The position numbers and the translations under genes were made by a program. Below are positions 36,189 through 45,507 of a stretch of DNA of 64,000 bases, one piece after another; position 1 is the first letter of the stretch; the number at the start of each line of letters is the position of its first letter. A model generated the notes under the pieces. The model made no database searches. It was not told the origin of the DNA and saw nothing but the letters and a program-made list of their open reading frames with translations. The stretch comes from Methanobrevibacter millerae. Its GTDB lineage: Archaea; Methanobacteriota; Methanobacteria; Methanobacteriales; Methanobacteriaceae. The stretch covers positions 62,001 to 126,000 of the forward strand of contig SUTF01000003.1 of assembly GCA_015063005.1 (NCBI GenBank), in the 5' to 3' direction.

Positions 36189-36236
36189 TATATAATAATT
36201 AATATAATATTTTATTATTTAAATTATATAAAATTA
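36189..36236 (-). promoter_or_regulatory. AT-rich promoter of the accessory-region family
   Basis: On the minus strand TTTTATATAA is followed by AATAATAAAATAT, the same order as at 53918 and 60273. Confidence 0.5.
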
Positions 36237-36378
36237 TCATTATTAAATTTATAAAAATGTATATCATACTTTACAAATAAATTTATATTTAATATTTACT
36301 ATAAAATAAATTAACTACAAATAGCAATACATCACAACTTTAATTGTAATTTTTTTAATTTAAAATATAGGGATTGAA

Positions 36379-37587
36379 ATGAGTACTGAAATAGTTAATG
36401 TCAATACTAAATGGCTTAAATGGGCCAGAACATCAGTAAAATATGAAAAAGATGATGTTGCCAGTAAATTAAATGTTAATCCTGAAAAAATTACAGAATG
36501 GGAAGAAACAGGCGAATTAACTCATGACGAATTAATAGCTTTATCAGATGTTTATGAAGTTTCTCCCTACACATTCTTCGATGGTAATGACCCAGTTTAT
36601 GATAAAGAAATACCTGATTTTAGAACAATTAATAGTGAAAAAATTAAACTTACGCCTGAAATCATGTTTGAATTAAGAAGAGCTAAAGAAAATAGAGAAA
36701 CATTGCTTAATTTTGAAGAAGATTTTGATGATTTTGAATTTCCTTTATTTTCATCATATACTCTTGATTCCAATAATCCACTTATTGTTGCTAAAAATAT
36801 TAGAAATCTTTTAGAGATGAGTAGGTCAAATTCACATAGAAAATTAGATTATTGGATTAATTTAATTGAATCTTTAGGAATACTTGTTTTTGAGTTTTAT
36901 AATATTGAACCAGAACAATTAAGAGGTTATGCATTATATTATGATAAATTACCAATTATTGGAATTAACCATAAGGAATCCACTAATGCTAAAAAGTTTA
37001 CTTTATTCCATGAATTAGCACATTTAATTATGAAAAAAGACGGCATAAGTAATATAAATGAATATACTATTATTAATAATGATGAAGCATATTGTAATAA
37101 AGTAGCAGCCGAAGTATTAGTGCCTAATAAGTTATTTAAAAATTATATTCGAGACAATTCCTCTTATAAAAAGTTCAGAGTTGAAGACATAAAAGGATTA
37201 TCTAAAATATTTAATGTTAGTAGGCAAGTTATAGTTAGAAGGGCATTAGATTTAGGATTCATTAGTCGTGTGGATTATAATAACAGAATAAAAGAATTTA
37301 ATGAGTATATTAATCCCCCTAAAAAAAATAATTCAAATAAAAATGTTAATAGCAAATTACAACCAAAAAAAGACAATAAGTCAAAAGATTCAGATAAAGG
37401 ACTTCATAATAAAGCAAAAATTGCTTTAAGAAAAAATGGAAATTATTTTACAAGCTTATTAATCAAAGCATATGAAGAAGACTTAATAACTGATATAGAT
37501 ATGGCTTTGGAATTAAAAGTTTCTCTTGAAGTAATGTCAAAAATTATTAGTATAATGGAAAAGGAGGATTTATATGCATTCTCCTAA
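36379..37587 (+). CDS. XRE-family regulator with ImmA/IrrE metallopeptidase domain
   Basis: 402 residues. A helix-turn-helix of the XRE/Cro type (~6-60) is followed by an ImmA/IrrE zinc peptidase with H-E-L-A-H near residue 212, and a Lys/Asn-rich linker before a helical C-terminus. ImmA-type proteases cut repressors or toxins. It overlaps the downstream PIN gene by 14 bases, a known pairing in which this protein acts as antitoxin or regulator of the DUF4411 PIN toxin. Confidence 0.85.
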   Translation: MSTEIVNVNTKWLKWARTSVKYEKDDVASKLNVNPEKITEWEETGELTHDELIALSDVYEVSPYTFFDGNDPVYDKEIPDFRTINSEKIKLTPEIMFELRRAKENRETLLNFEEDFDDFEFPLFSSYTLDSNNPLIVAKNIRNLLEMSRSNSHRKLDYWINLIESLGILVFEFYNIEPEQLRGYALYYDKLPIIGINHKESTNAKKFTLFHELAHLIMKKDGISNINEYTIINNDEAYCNKVAAEVLVPNKLFKNYIRDNSSYKKFRVEDIKGLSKIFNVSRQVIVRRALDLGFISRVDYNNRIKEFNEYINPPKKNNSNKNVNSKLQPKKDNKSKDSDKGLHNKAKIALRKNGNYFTSLLIKAYEEDLITDIDMALELKVSLEVMSKIISIMEKEDLYAFS

Positions 37588-38131
37588 ATACTTAGTAGAT
37601 ACAAATGTTATTTTAGCTAGAACTAATTATAGAGATTATGATGAAATGGTCTTTCCAAAATATTGGAAAAATTTTGATAAATTAGTTAATGAAGGAATAA
37701 TAATTTCAACTATCAGCGTCAGTAATGAAATAAATGATTTAGTTGAAAGAAACGAAGTGGATGATAAAATATTAATTTGGGTTAAAAACAATTCACATAT
37801 GTTTAAGTTACCAAGTGATAGCAAATACACTGCTGAAACGAAAAATATTAAAAGAGAATTACCGGGTTGGTATCAACGAAACAGATTTTATGCTGATTGG
37901 GATTTAGTTGTTTATGCTAAAGCTTATAATCTAATTTTAGTTACACAGGAAAAACCTAATTTTAATAAGAAAAAACCTAAAGATTATAAAATCCCTACAG
38001 CATGTAAAAGATTAGGTGCATATTGTCGATGCGGAATAGAAGTTACATCTGATATTGATCCATCTCAAACCCCTTTTCAATGTATAAATTTTGTTGAATT
38101 AGCTAGAAGAGAAAAATTAGGTCAAGAATAA
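37574..38131 (+). CDS. PIN-domain ribonuclease, DUF4411 family (toxin)
   Basis: 185 residues. PIN-fold acidic residues appear in Y-L-V-D-T-N-V-I-L, S-N-E-I and F-Y-A-D-W-D-L-V-V-Y-A, and T-Q-E-K-P follows. The Cys-rich C-terminus (A-Y-C-R-C-G-I) is usual in DUF4411. It likely cuts RNA, neutralised by the overlapping XRE/ImmA partner. GGAGG inside the upstream gene serves as ribosome binding site, so translation is coupled. Both genes appear intact. Confidence 0.85.
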   Translation: MHSPKYLVDTNVILARTNYRDYDEMVFPKYWKNFDKLVNEGIIISTISVSNEINDLVERNEVDDKILIWVKNNSHMFKLPSDSKYTAETKNIKRELPGWYQRNRFYADWDLVVYAKAYNLILVTQEKPNFNKKKPKDYKIPTACKRLGAYCRCGIEVTSDIDPSQTPFQCINFVELARREKLGQE

Positions 38132-38221
38132 CTTTTATAATATACAATTCATTTTTAAAATAAATTTGATAATAAAAAACCATTTGATGATTAAAAAAGA
38201 AAAAAAAGATTTGAAAGTATA

Positions 38222-39034
38222 TTAACTACTATACAAATCCGTAAATATCCAACTAGGGTCAATTGCTATTACATTTCCGTCTTCACACCAGATTACCCAG
38301 ATATTTCCTGAAGTTGTATCAGCAACTGCAGCAGGGTCTCTGTTAATCCAGTTTCCTCCAGTATGTTTTTTATGTCTTAATCTTAATCTGATATGGCCAG
38401 TACCACTGACACGACATTTTACATGGACAAATTGTACATCATAACCTAAACTTTTAGCTATCCTGTAATAGACCTGTCCCCAGTCCACACAGTTGGAACC
38501 TTTACCTGCCTTAGCGTCTGTTATTGTTTTCTTGTCTGTTTTTTGTGAATCAAAATACTTTGAGTATAATTTCTTGTTAGCTATTACTGCTAAAGCTTCA
38601 TTAATACTATTACCTTTGAAAGTACAAGTCTTTATAAATAACTTCATTGTTGAATCGTTATAGTCAGGTAATGTTGATTTGCGATATACAATAGCTGGAA
38701 GTCTTCCGTTGACTCTGATGTATGCTTCAGTTCTTATGGCCATGTCCACGTATTCAGCTTTATCGATTTGTTATTTGTTTTTTAATGTTACATAGTTTGG
38801 AAGGAAATCCAATGACTTGTTGTCTTTAATAGCTGCCATTGTATACATAGCCACTAGTTTATCTGTTCCTAATTTTTTAGCTTTCTTTTCCATGTCTTTA
38901 CAATTACCTTTTAATGTTAATATTTGGTAATGGTCACGTTTTTTGTACTTCTTTTGGTTTTGGACAAGCCAGTAAGCTATTGAATTCATAGATTGGCAAA
39001 AACTTGTCCAACTAATAGATTTATTATCTGACAT
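38222..39034 (-). pseudogene. Provirus pseudomurein endoisopeptidase (C71, PeiW/PeiP-like) split by an in-frame TAA
   Basis: One reading frame of 271 codons is interrupted only by TAA at 38771-38773. The upstream part ends F-L-P-N-Y-V-T-L-K-N-K; after the stop it continues Q-I-D-K-A-E-Y-V-D-M-A-I and R-V-N-G-R-L-P, completing a pseudomurein-binding repeat. The C71 triad is present downstream: Cys in G-S-N-C-V-D-W-G, His in G-T-G-H-I-R and Asp in W-I-N-R-D-P. Intact family members are ~280-305 residues and cut the peptide cross-links of pseudomurein to lyse the host. The C-terminal fragment could start at GTG 38749 but would lack the first wall-binding region. Confidence 0.82.
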
Positions 39035-39209
39035 ATTATATTTTTTATATAATATGGCTATTATATCTATTGCACACTATTTTATGGAAATAAATATCAT
39101 AATCTAAACAAATTTTTTATGAAAAAAATAGTTTTCAAATGCTCTACCACAACGGTATTGTATATTTAAAATACAAATAAAACAGTATATTTAAATGAGG
39201 TGAAAAAAA

Positions 39210-39515
39210 TTGGATGCAAAAAATCCTAAAATGAAAGGAAACACAACATATATCAAGTTTGAAAATACTGATAATTTAAAAGAAAATCCTGAGGGTTTAC
39301 TTGCTATTTTCAAAAAATATGATTCTAATCTCGAAGTTGATTCAAATAAACTAAAACAAATTAAGGAAAAAACTATTGAAAAAACTTATACATTAGTTTT
39401 TAATATGAATGTTAAAAATGAAGAAGAATTTGAAATCATAAGAAAAGATATGGCTATTGAACTTCAAAAATTAGGATATAAAGTTAATCAAAATTTTTTA
39501 AAATATACTATTTAA
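39210..39515 (+). CDS. Hypothetical protein with TTG start
   Basis: 101 residues, Lys/Glu/Asn-rich, with a predicted alpha/beta fold and no known motif. GAGGTG lies 7 bases before TTG at 39210; no ATG nearby has such a site, so TTG is the likely start. It is on the plus strand between minus-strand provirus genes, so it may be a control or accessory gene. No function proposed. Confidence 0.55.
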   Translation: MDAKNPKMKGNTTYIKFENTDNLKENPEGLLAIFKKYDSNLEVDSNKLKQIKEKTIEKTYTLVFNMNVKNEEEFEIIRKDMAIELQKLGYKVNQNFLKYTI

Positions 39516-39589
39516 TATTTTTTTAAACAAAAAGAAAATATTTATTAGTTATAAATATTTTCATATTTTTTTTGATAAAAATACTTATA

Positions 39590-40009
39590 CTATTTATTTT
39601 TCAGAACAGACAAATTAAAATTCATAATATTATTATTAATCCACTCACGATGTTTTCCAATAGCTACTTTAATGATAACTTTAATCAAATCAACTTCATC
39701 AACCTGTTTGAAATAATAATATGCTGGTCCTTCCAGCATTTGCCCGAGATCATAAAATGGCCTAGGCTTAATTGCATCCGGATTCATTAATCCATAATTC
39801 TTTAATAGCTTAACATTCTCTGTTTCATATTTCTCTAACTTAGATTTCTGTACTTTAGTAGCTACGGTCTTTTCTTTCTTATCAAATATCTTAGCTATTT
39901 GTGAAGAGTCAATTAATATACTGGTTTCAATTAAAAGCAATGTTATTTCTTTTCCTTTAACTGTGATTGTTGTTGGATGTGAATTTTCAGTATCTAAAAT
40001 TAGTTTCAT
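39590..40009 (-). CDS. Provirus hypothetical protein
   Basis: About 139 residues. The N-terminal part looks like a strand-rich region followed by a helix-turn-helix-like D-S-S-Q-I-A-K-I-F-D-K-K-E-K-T-V-A, suggesting DNA binding; the C-terminus is helical. The start is the ATG at 40009 with GAGG 6 bases upstream; an ATG at 40021 overlaps that site. It stands between the capsid genes and the lysin. Confidence 0.6.
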   Translation of the reverse strand: MKLILDTENSHPTTITVKGKEITLLLIETSILIDSSQIAKIFDKKEKTVATKVQKSKLEKYETENVKLLKNYGLMNPDAIKPRPFYDLGQMLEGPAYYYFKQVDEVDLIKVIIKVAIGKHREWINNNIMNFNLSVLKNK

Positions 40010-40052
40010 TCTATGCCTCATTATTATATTATTTTTTCCTGTTTAAAATATA

Positions 40053-40143
40053 TAGCTGAGTGAAAGAGTAAAACTCAGCTATTTGGAGTTAAACTCTTTA
40101 GCAGAAGATGATTTAGTGAAAAAAAGCAATTAAAATTCACTAA
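40053..40143. terminator. Pair of hairpins between capsid genes and the next gene
   Basis: TAGCTGAGT (40053-40061) pairs perfectly with ACTCAGCTA (40073-40081), and TTAGTGAA (40113-40120) with TTCACTAA (40136-40143). They lie downstream of the capsid gene (minus strand) and may end or process that transcript. Confidence 0.5.
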
Positions 40144-40228
40144 AAAGAGATTTAATATTCTTTAATCCCTACACGCTCCCTGACGAAAGGGTCCGATATA
40201 TATTTAGGAGAAATTATGGAAGTTCGGT

Positions 40229-41156
40229 TTATGCTCTGAATTTACCAGTTATAATTCTATTAGGTGCATTCATTAATACTCCAACGCTTGAAAGGATGAA
40301 TAGCTTTGTATACATTGGCAGTTCATCACGAATATCCTTGCGCATGAATTCAATCAATGGATAGAAGTCATACATCTCACCGTCAGGACCTAATGGTGCA
40401 ACGGTTGTACCAGTGGTTCTTGAGTATAACAATTTCATTCCTGGGTTGATATGATCCATTCCGATGTAGGTTTTGTCTCCCATTTCAGAACCACCATCAC
40501 AGACAGCAGTTCCAAGAATATCCATGTTGTCCACACCATAATAGCTTTTGATTAATTCTACTGGTTCAACTTGTCTGTTGGAAGAGAACAAGTCAGACTT
40601 AAGAGTAGTTAATGATTTGTAGCTTACTGCCATTGAATTTAAATTAGTAAAGCTTCCTGCTGATTCCTTGAATTTTTCCTGAGCTTTAAGGATAGTCATA
40701 CCAGTATCATCACCAGATTCAAAATCATATTTAGCAACTTTACTAGAATTGGTTATCATGTCAATAGCTGCCTTTTCAATGCTTCTGCCGATAAGTATTC
40801 CAACATCCTGTAACATGTCATTAACGGAGATCAAATTGGAATCCAACATCTGTGCGGAAACATTCAACACTCCCCCCGATAGTGTCAATGGAAATGGTTT
40901 CACTGATTGGTTTTCTGACGTTTAATTCCTGAAGGGTTGCACCAGGAGCAATATCTTTGGCTTCACCAAGAACACCTGATTGAATAGCTTCCTCGATATT
41001 TACATGCTGTGCCATGTAAGTGTAATATTGGCTGTTTTCTTCAATCTCTTGTTTTGGAAGTAATCTGGTGAATTTTATCCATTTGGCTGAAGTGTCAGCT
41101 ACAATTTGTGCCATCACTTCATTTTGTACTTTAGCATCATTTCCTTTGGTTAGCAT
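40229..41156 (-). pseudogene. Major capsid protein copy A, broken by a one-base frameshift
   Basis: The 5' part reads from ATG 41156 (GGAGTG upstream) through S-I-D-T-I-G-G; the 3' part continues in another frame with G-V-L-N-V-S-A-Q. They join at a run of six C (40872-40877); with one base fewer the frame is continuous for about 308 residues. The alignment to copy B (S-I-D-T-V-G-G-V-L-N-V) fixes the point. The overall pattern (N-terminal helix, long loop, then G-T-x-x-x-D-G-G and C-terminal helix) fits an HK97-fold capsid protein, but this is inference. As written the gene yields only a short N-terminal fragment. Confidence 0.75.
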
Positions 41157-41168
41157 TTCTTTCACTCC

Positions 41169-42107
41169 TTATGGTCTGCATGTACCTTTCAAGGCAAGTC
41201 CCGGTTTATTTAACAATATTCCGACTTTACTTTGGATGAACAATTTAGTATATTGTGGTAACTCATCGTAGATGTCTTTTCTCATGATTTAAATTATAGG
41301 ATAAAAGTCAGCTATGTTTTCATCACTAGTAATTGGTGCAGTTGTAGTTCCGGAAGATTTGGAATACAATACAGTTAATGGAGCGTTTCGTAAATCGAAT
41401 CCAATGTATTCTTTATCACGTACTAGTGATCCACCGTCAGCTTGTGTAGTTCCCAAGAAATCGATATTGTCAATACCATAATAGCTTTGGATATCTTCAA
41501 CCGGTTGAACTAACTTGTTGTTTTGGTAAGCAAGTTGTTTAACGTAAGATAATGTTTTGTATGACTCTGCCATTATGGTTAAGTCTGCTCCTGCTCCAGC
41601 ATTACCTTTGAATGCCTCTTGAGCAGCAATAACAAACTGACCAAACGCTTCCATTGTATCTTCAGTTTGAGTAGTATTGTACTCAGGAACTTGATTGGAA
41701 TTCATTAAAGTATCATAGATGTTGAATTCAATACGATTGGCTATTACAGTAGCTACATCACCCAACAAGTCTTCAAAAGAAACAATATCAGAATCGAAAA
41801 TATCCTTGTTGACATTTAGGACACCACCGACAGTGTCAATGCTGATAGTGTCAGTGATTGGTTTTCTGATGTTAAGTTCCTGAAGTGAAGCACCTGGAGC
41901 AATGTCTTTAGCTTCCCCAAGTAAACCTTTGTTAATAGCTTCATCAAGATTAATGTTTTGTCTGAAGTAAGTATAGTAATCTGAGTTTTCTTTGATTTCC
42001 TGTTTTGGAAAGAGTCTTGCAAGCTTTAATCTTTTTGCAGTTTCATCAGTAATAGTTTGAGCTATTACCTCATTTTGGACTTTAGTATCATTTCCTTTGG
42101 TAATCAT
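41169..42107 (-). pseudogene. Major capsid protein copy B, ended early by an in-frame TAA
   Basis: The 272-codon frame stops at TAA 41289-41291 after D-F-Y-P-I-I. The same frame then continues I-M-R-K-D-I-Y-D-E-L-P and ends R-P at 41169-41171, aligning with the C-terminus of copy A (E-F-M-R-K-D-I-R-D-E-L-P). A single GAA to TAA change explains the stop. The lost 39 residues carry the conserved end of the protein. The start codon overlaps the cement gene's stop region (GGGGAT upstream). Confidence 0.78.
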
Positions 42108-42592
42108 TTAAGCATCCCCTAAATCGTATGGTCTGAATACTTCAATGTAATTGTAGGAGTCTGAGCTTTCAACAGGATGCATTGCAATGTATTCGCCATC
42201 ATCGGATTTAATAGCTCCAGTACTTGTTAATGCAATTCTGTCATTAACGTTAATGTTTGACAAACCACTGGCTAATTTCAATCTGAACAAATGTCCAAGG
42301 ACTAGAATTACGGTTTTTCTTCTGCCACCAGTCATGGTGACCGGATCGTTGACTGCAATGCCCAGAATTATTTCTGAAGACTCATCAGTGTATTTTTTAA
42401 CGGTAGGTTTTCCAATATTGGAATTTTCGGATAATGTTACGGCATCATCAACTTTAACTTTGACTCCAGAGTACTCATAACCTGGAGTTTCACCGGTTGG
42501 AGTGGTGACAGTAGTTTCAGTGATGGTGCCTTCATCTAACAAGAAGGTTGTGACTTCTTTTCTCTCTTCAAGTAAAAAATTGAATCTGCCAT
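42108..42592 (-). pseudogene. Capsid cement-like protein (DUF2190-like), frameshifted near the N-terminus
   Basis: The 144-residue frame (P-G-Y-E-Y-S, I-L-G-I-A-V-N-D-P-V, V-L-G-H-L-F-R-L-K-L-A) has no normal start. An ATG at 42592 with GGAGG upstream opens M-A-D-S-I-F. One more T in the six-base T-run (42574-42579) would join it to L-L-E-E-R-K-E-V-T-T-F-L-L-D-E-G, which matches the paralogue at 51766. DUF2190-like proteins stabilise capsids; it lies directly upstream of the capsid genes, as expected. Confidence 0.75.
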
Positions 42593-42613
42593 TAAATATG
42601 CCTCCACTTAAAT

Positions 42614-42660
42614 TCTTTATTATGTAATTTATTACTTATAATATATAAAGATTTATATAT
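42614..42660 (-). promoter_or_regulatory. AT-rich promoter of the provirus family (cement-capsid operon)
   Basis: The minus strand has TTTATATATTATAAGTAATAA, then ACATAATAAA, before the GGAGG of the cement gene. It resembles the other provirus promoters. Confidence 0.5.
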
Positions 42661-42696
42661 TATAGCTATTTTTTTAAGGTTGAAAAAAATATAAGT

Positions 42697-44148
42697 TTAT
42701 AAAAAGGAAAATGTTCTAGGTGGCAAATAGATAATATTGTCCTTTTTTTCAATACTATTGGTTGTGTTTGATATTATAATACCATAATCTGCATTATAAC
42801 GTTCAATAGCAGAGGATACCTGTTTTTTAGTTTTTTTGCCCATGCTTACCTCTATTGGAATTGGACTTTGAAATTCCCTTTGGATAATGAAGTCAACATT
42901 GCCGTCACTTTCAGGATCATAATACAATTTAAAATAGTTTCCATCCTCATTGCTTAAGTAGAACAGTGTTGATGCAACAAGGTTTTCAAGAAGAACCCCA
43001 AGATATGCTTTCTTATTTGAATTCAAATTGCCAATTGAAGATGTTAGGATATGCTTGATGCTTGATGTTGCAAAGAAATACTCCCATGATTTAATGGATC
43101 TTTTAGCAGATGCAATATGAGGTTCACAGTGAAATATGAGTTGGGTTTTTTCCAAAATGTCTAGGATGTTTCTGATGTTGCCTTTGGATGTTCCAAGATA
43201 TGAACCCATTTTTTCCTGTGAAATGTCTCCAGGTTTTTGCAAAGCCAGAAACCTCAATAGACGGTTGGCGTGTGTCTGGCTATCCGTAGTTATAGAGGAA
43301 ATGGTTCCCATATCATGTGAAATGACTTTCTTAATCATATCAGTTATATTCTTACAGATGATATTGTGGTTGTCTTCAAAGAGTGCTGTTGGAAATCCAC
43401 CATACTTCAGGTATTCATCCCAGTCAGTTGTAGAGTAGTTTTCGAGATTAATCAAGTCCCGATTGATAGCCTGTTCGCTTGTGATTGCATCACCAACATC
43501 TCCCTCGAAAATTAATTTTTTAAGGGAAGTGGAAACGTCAGCTGCATCATATCCGTATTTCAGTTTTAGATGCTGATTATAGTTTAATGGAATAATATTT
43601 TGTTTAAGCAGTCTTCTTGCTGAGTTGGCATCATATTCAAGGTTCAGGGCTGATGAGCCTGTAAAAATCATGAAGATATTTTTGGTCTTGTCATATATTA
43701 GCTTACCAGACAATGCCCAGTTCTTGTCATATTGTGACTCATCAATAAGCAGGAAAATCTTTTTGTCCAGTCTTCGCAGTGTAGTATTGTGATAAGTGGC
43801 GAGGAACTGTTTTACAACATCAATGATTTTAAAATCAACTATATCATTTAGGTTTTCGCATGATATGAATAGTATCTGGTTAGGATTGATGTTTTTGGAT
43901 TTGTATAAATATTCATAGGTCTGATAAAGTAGTGTTGTCTTGCCTACACCTCTCAAACCTGGAAGTGCAAAATACCTGTTATTGGTTGTTTTTTCTAAAA
44001 ACTCATCAACATGTCCTTTGATGAAATCAAATTCCTTTCTTAATTGGAAGTTCATACCGTTTAAAGACAATTCATTATTTAAAATATTTGGAACATCAGA
44101 TAATTCTTCTCTGATATAATCCTCAATAATTTCTTCTTTTTCATACAT
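42697..44148 (-). CDS. AAA-family ATPase (AAA_14/DUF4143-like)
   Basis: 483 residues. Walker A in G-L-R-G-V-G-K-T-T-L, Walker B in I-F-L-L-I-D-E-S-Q, sensor I in I-F-T-G-S-S-A-L-N, then a winged-helix-like segment and a C-terminal nuclease-like half (N-V-D-F-I-I-Q, P-I-E-V-S-M-G-K-K) resembling the DUF4143 end. Such ATPases are abundant in methanogens; the role is unknown, possibly DNA or defence related. GTGG precedes the ATG at 44148. A long inverted repeat flanks its TATA box. Confidence 0.8.
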   Translation of the reverse strand: MYEKEEIIEDYIREELSDVPNILNNELSLNGMNFQLRKEFDFIKGHVDEFLEKTTNNRYFALPGLRGVGKTTLLYQTYEYLYKSKNINPNQILFISCENLNDIVDFKIIDVVKQFLATYHNTTLRRLDKKIFLLIDESQYDKNWALSGKLIYDKTKNIFMIFTGSSALNLEYDANSARRLLKQNIIPLNYNQHLKLKYGYDAADVSTSLKKLIFEGDVGDAITSEQAINRDLINLENYSTTDWDEYLKYGGFPTALFEDNHNIICKNITDMIKKVISHDMGTISSITTDSQTHANRLLRFLALQKPGDISQEKMGSYLGTSKGNIRNILDILEKTQLIFHCEPHIASAKRSIKSWEYFFATSSIKHILTSSIGNLNSNKKAYLGVLLENLVASTLFYLSNEDGNYFKLYYDPESDGNVDFIIQREFQSPIPIEVSMGKKTKKQVSSAIERYNADYGIIISNTTNSIEKKDNIIYLPPRTFSFL

Positions 44149-44181
44149 ATAAAACCACATCACATGAAAAACATTTCACTT

Positions 44182-44238
44182 GTTGGTTAAATATTTGACT
44201 GCATAGTATATAAATGTGTGGTCAAATAACTGACCAAC
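44182..44238. promoter_or_regulatory. Inverted repeat around the TATA box of the AAA ATPase gene
   Basis: Arms 44182-44199 and 44221-44238 (18 bases each, 15 of 18 paired: GTTGGT...ATTTGAC against GTCAAAT...ACCAAC) flank a TTTATATA box read on the minus strand (~44206-44213). A repressor bound here would occlude the promoter. Confidence 0.6.
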
Positions 44239-44255
44239 ATATAAAAAAGGGATAG

Positions 44256-44319
44256 AATAGAAATAAGTCAATAGAGTTAAAATAGAATGTCCTTAAAATA
44301 AAGATGACTTATTTCTATT
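44256..44319. repeat. Perfect 14-base inverted repeat
   Basis: AATAGAAATAAGTC (44256-44269) pairs perfectly with GACTTATTTCTATT (44306-44319) across a 36-base loop. It is noncoding, beside the restriction-enzyme remnant. It could be a hairpin RNA, an operator or the end of an inserted element. Confidence 0.55.
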
Positions 44320-44401
44320 TTTGAAAACAAACATAGGAGTGAAATTAATTTGTCTTCACTATAATATTTGTTGTCATATTATATAATATGGAAAGTAGGA
44401 A

Positions 44402-44488
44402 TTAAGATTCATTTTCCACTTCATTTTCAACAATAGCTATTTCTTCATCTGTTAAATCATACAATTCATAAACTAAATTGTCTATTTC
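44402..44488 (-). pseudogene. C-terminal remnant of a type II/IIG restriction-modification protein
   Basis: 28 open codons read I-D-N-L-V-Y-E-L-Y-D-L-T-D-E-E-I-A-I-V-E, the typical last residues of N6-adenine methylase-type restriction enzymes, ending in TAA. A TGA lies immediately upstream and the rest of the gene is absent, so this is the scar of a lost restriction system. Confidence 0.65.
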
Positions 44489-44526
44489 TCATTATTTTAT
44501 TTATTTAGAGTAATAAATAAATAATT

Positions 44527-45447
44527 ATGAAATGCATTATTTGTAAAAACCCAAAAGATGAAAAAGATTTTAACGAAGAACATGTTTTTCCAGACTCAAT
44601 AGGAGGAGAATATAAAATCCATAATGTTTGTAAAGATTGTAATAGTCATTTAGGAAAAACTATTGATAGTAAATTTATAAAAAGTGGAGTGATTCGTGCT
44701 ATAAATCATGATTTAAAAATAGAAAATAAAAAAGGAAAAGTCGTGCCGGCATTTCCAAATATTGTTGTTGACCCAAATGATAACTCCATCAGATTAAAAC
44801 CAATGTGGGACAATAAAGGAAATTTGAAAGATACTGAATTTGAAACAACAATAAAAGGAAACACTGTTAAATATGATGAAACAAAAAGTTTGAATACTAT
44901 TTTATCCGAACTAGATATATTATATAAAAAAGATAAAATTCCAGTTCTTAAAGGTATTGAAGATAAAGAAGAGAAATATAATAAATTTTTAGAAATAAAA
45001 GAAGATTTTAAACAAAAATATGAAAAAAACGAATTTACTTCATCAAAAGAACCTATTGAACAACGTTTAGAAACATTTGGAGAAGAAATAATATTAGAAT
45101 CTCTAAAAATTTCCTATGAATTAACACATGAGATTTTGGGCGAAGAATATTTTAATGACCCATTATGTGAAATATTTCGAGACTATTTACTTAAAGGAAA
45201 ATTAGATGATGACTTTGAGAGTAAGATTATTTTTAAAGGATTTTATGAACCAATTAATAATGCGTTTAATTTTCATCATTTTATATTATTTAATATTAAT
45301 AATACATTAGTTTCAGGAGTTACATTATATAATACATTCGTATCAATATTCATAGTTAGTAAAGATGCAAAAAGATACAATCTAAAAGAAGATAAATATA
45401 TTATTTTCAATGAACCTCAAGATAATAATAATTCTGAAATGGTTTAA
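44527..45447 (+). CDS. HNH endonuclease-like protein
   Basis: 306 residues. The first 60 carry an HNH_5-type zinc finger nuclease: C-I-I-C-K-N, E-E-H-V-F-P-D-S-I-G-G, V-C-K-D-C-N-S-H-L-G. The remaining ~240 residues are helical and strand-mixed without a recognised domain. It is on the plus strand with an AlbA_2 gene 60 bases downstream, both inserted between capsid and fibre genes of the provirus. A DNA-cutting defence or mobile-element function is plausible, not shown. Confidence 0.78.
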   Translation: MKCIICKNPKDEKDFNEEHVFPDSIGGEYKIHNVCKDCNSHLGKTIDSKFIKSGVIRAINHDLKIENKKGKVVPAFPNIVVDPNDNSIRLKPMWDNKGNLKDTEFETTIKGNTVKYDETKSLNTILSELDILYKKDKIPVLKGIEDKEEKYNKFLEIKEDFKQKYEKNEFTSSKEPIEQRLETFGEEIILESLKISYELTHEILGEEYFNDPLCEIFRDYLLKGKLDDDFESKIIFKGFYEPINNAFNFHHFILFNINNTLVSGVTLYNTFVSIFIVSKDAKRYNLKEDKYIIFNEPQDNNNSEMV

Positions 45448-45507
45448 ATTTTTCAAAACCGTGACGATTAAGAGTATTTGATTTTAATTGAATAATGGAG
45501 TGGTTTT

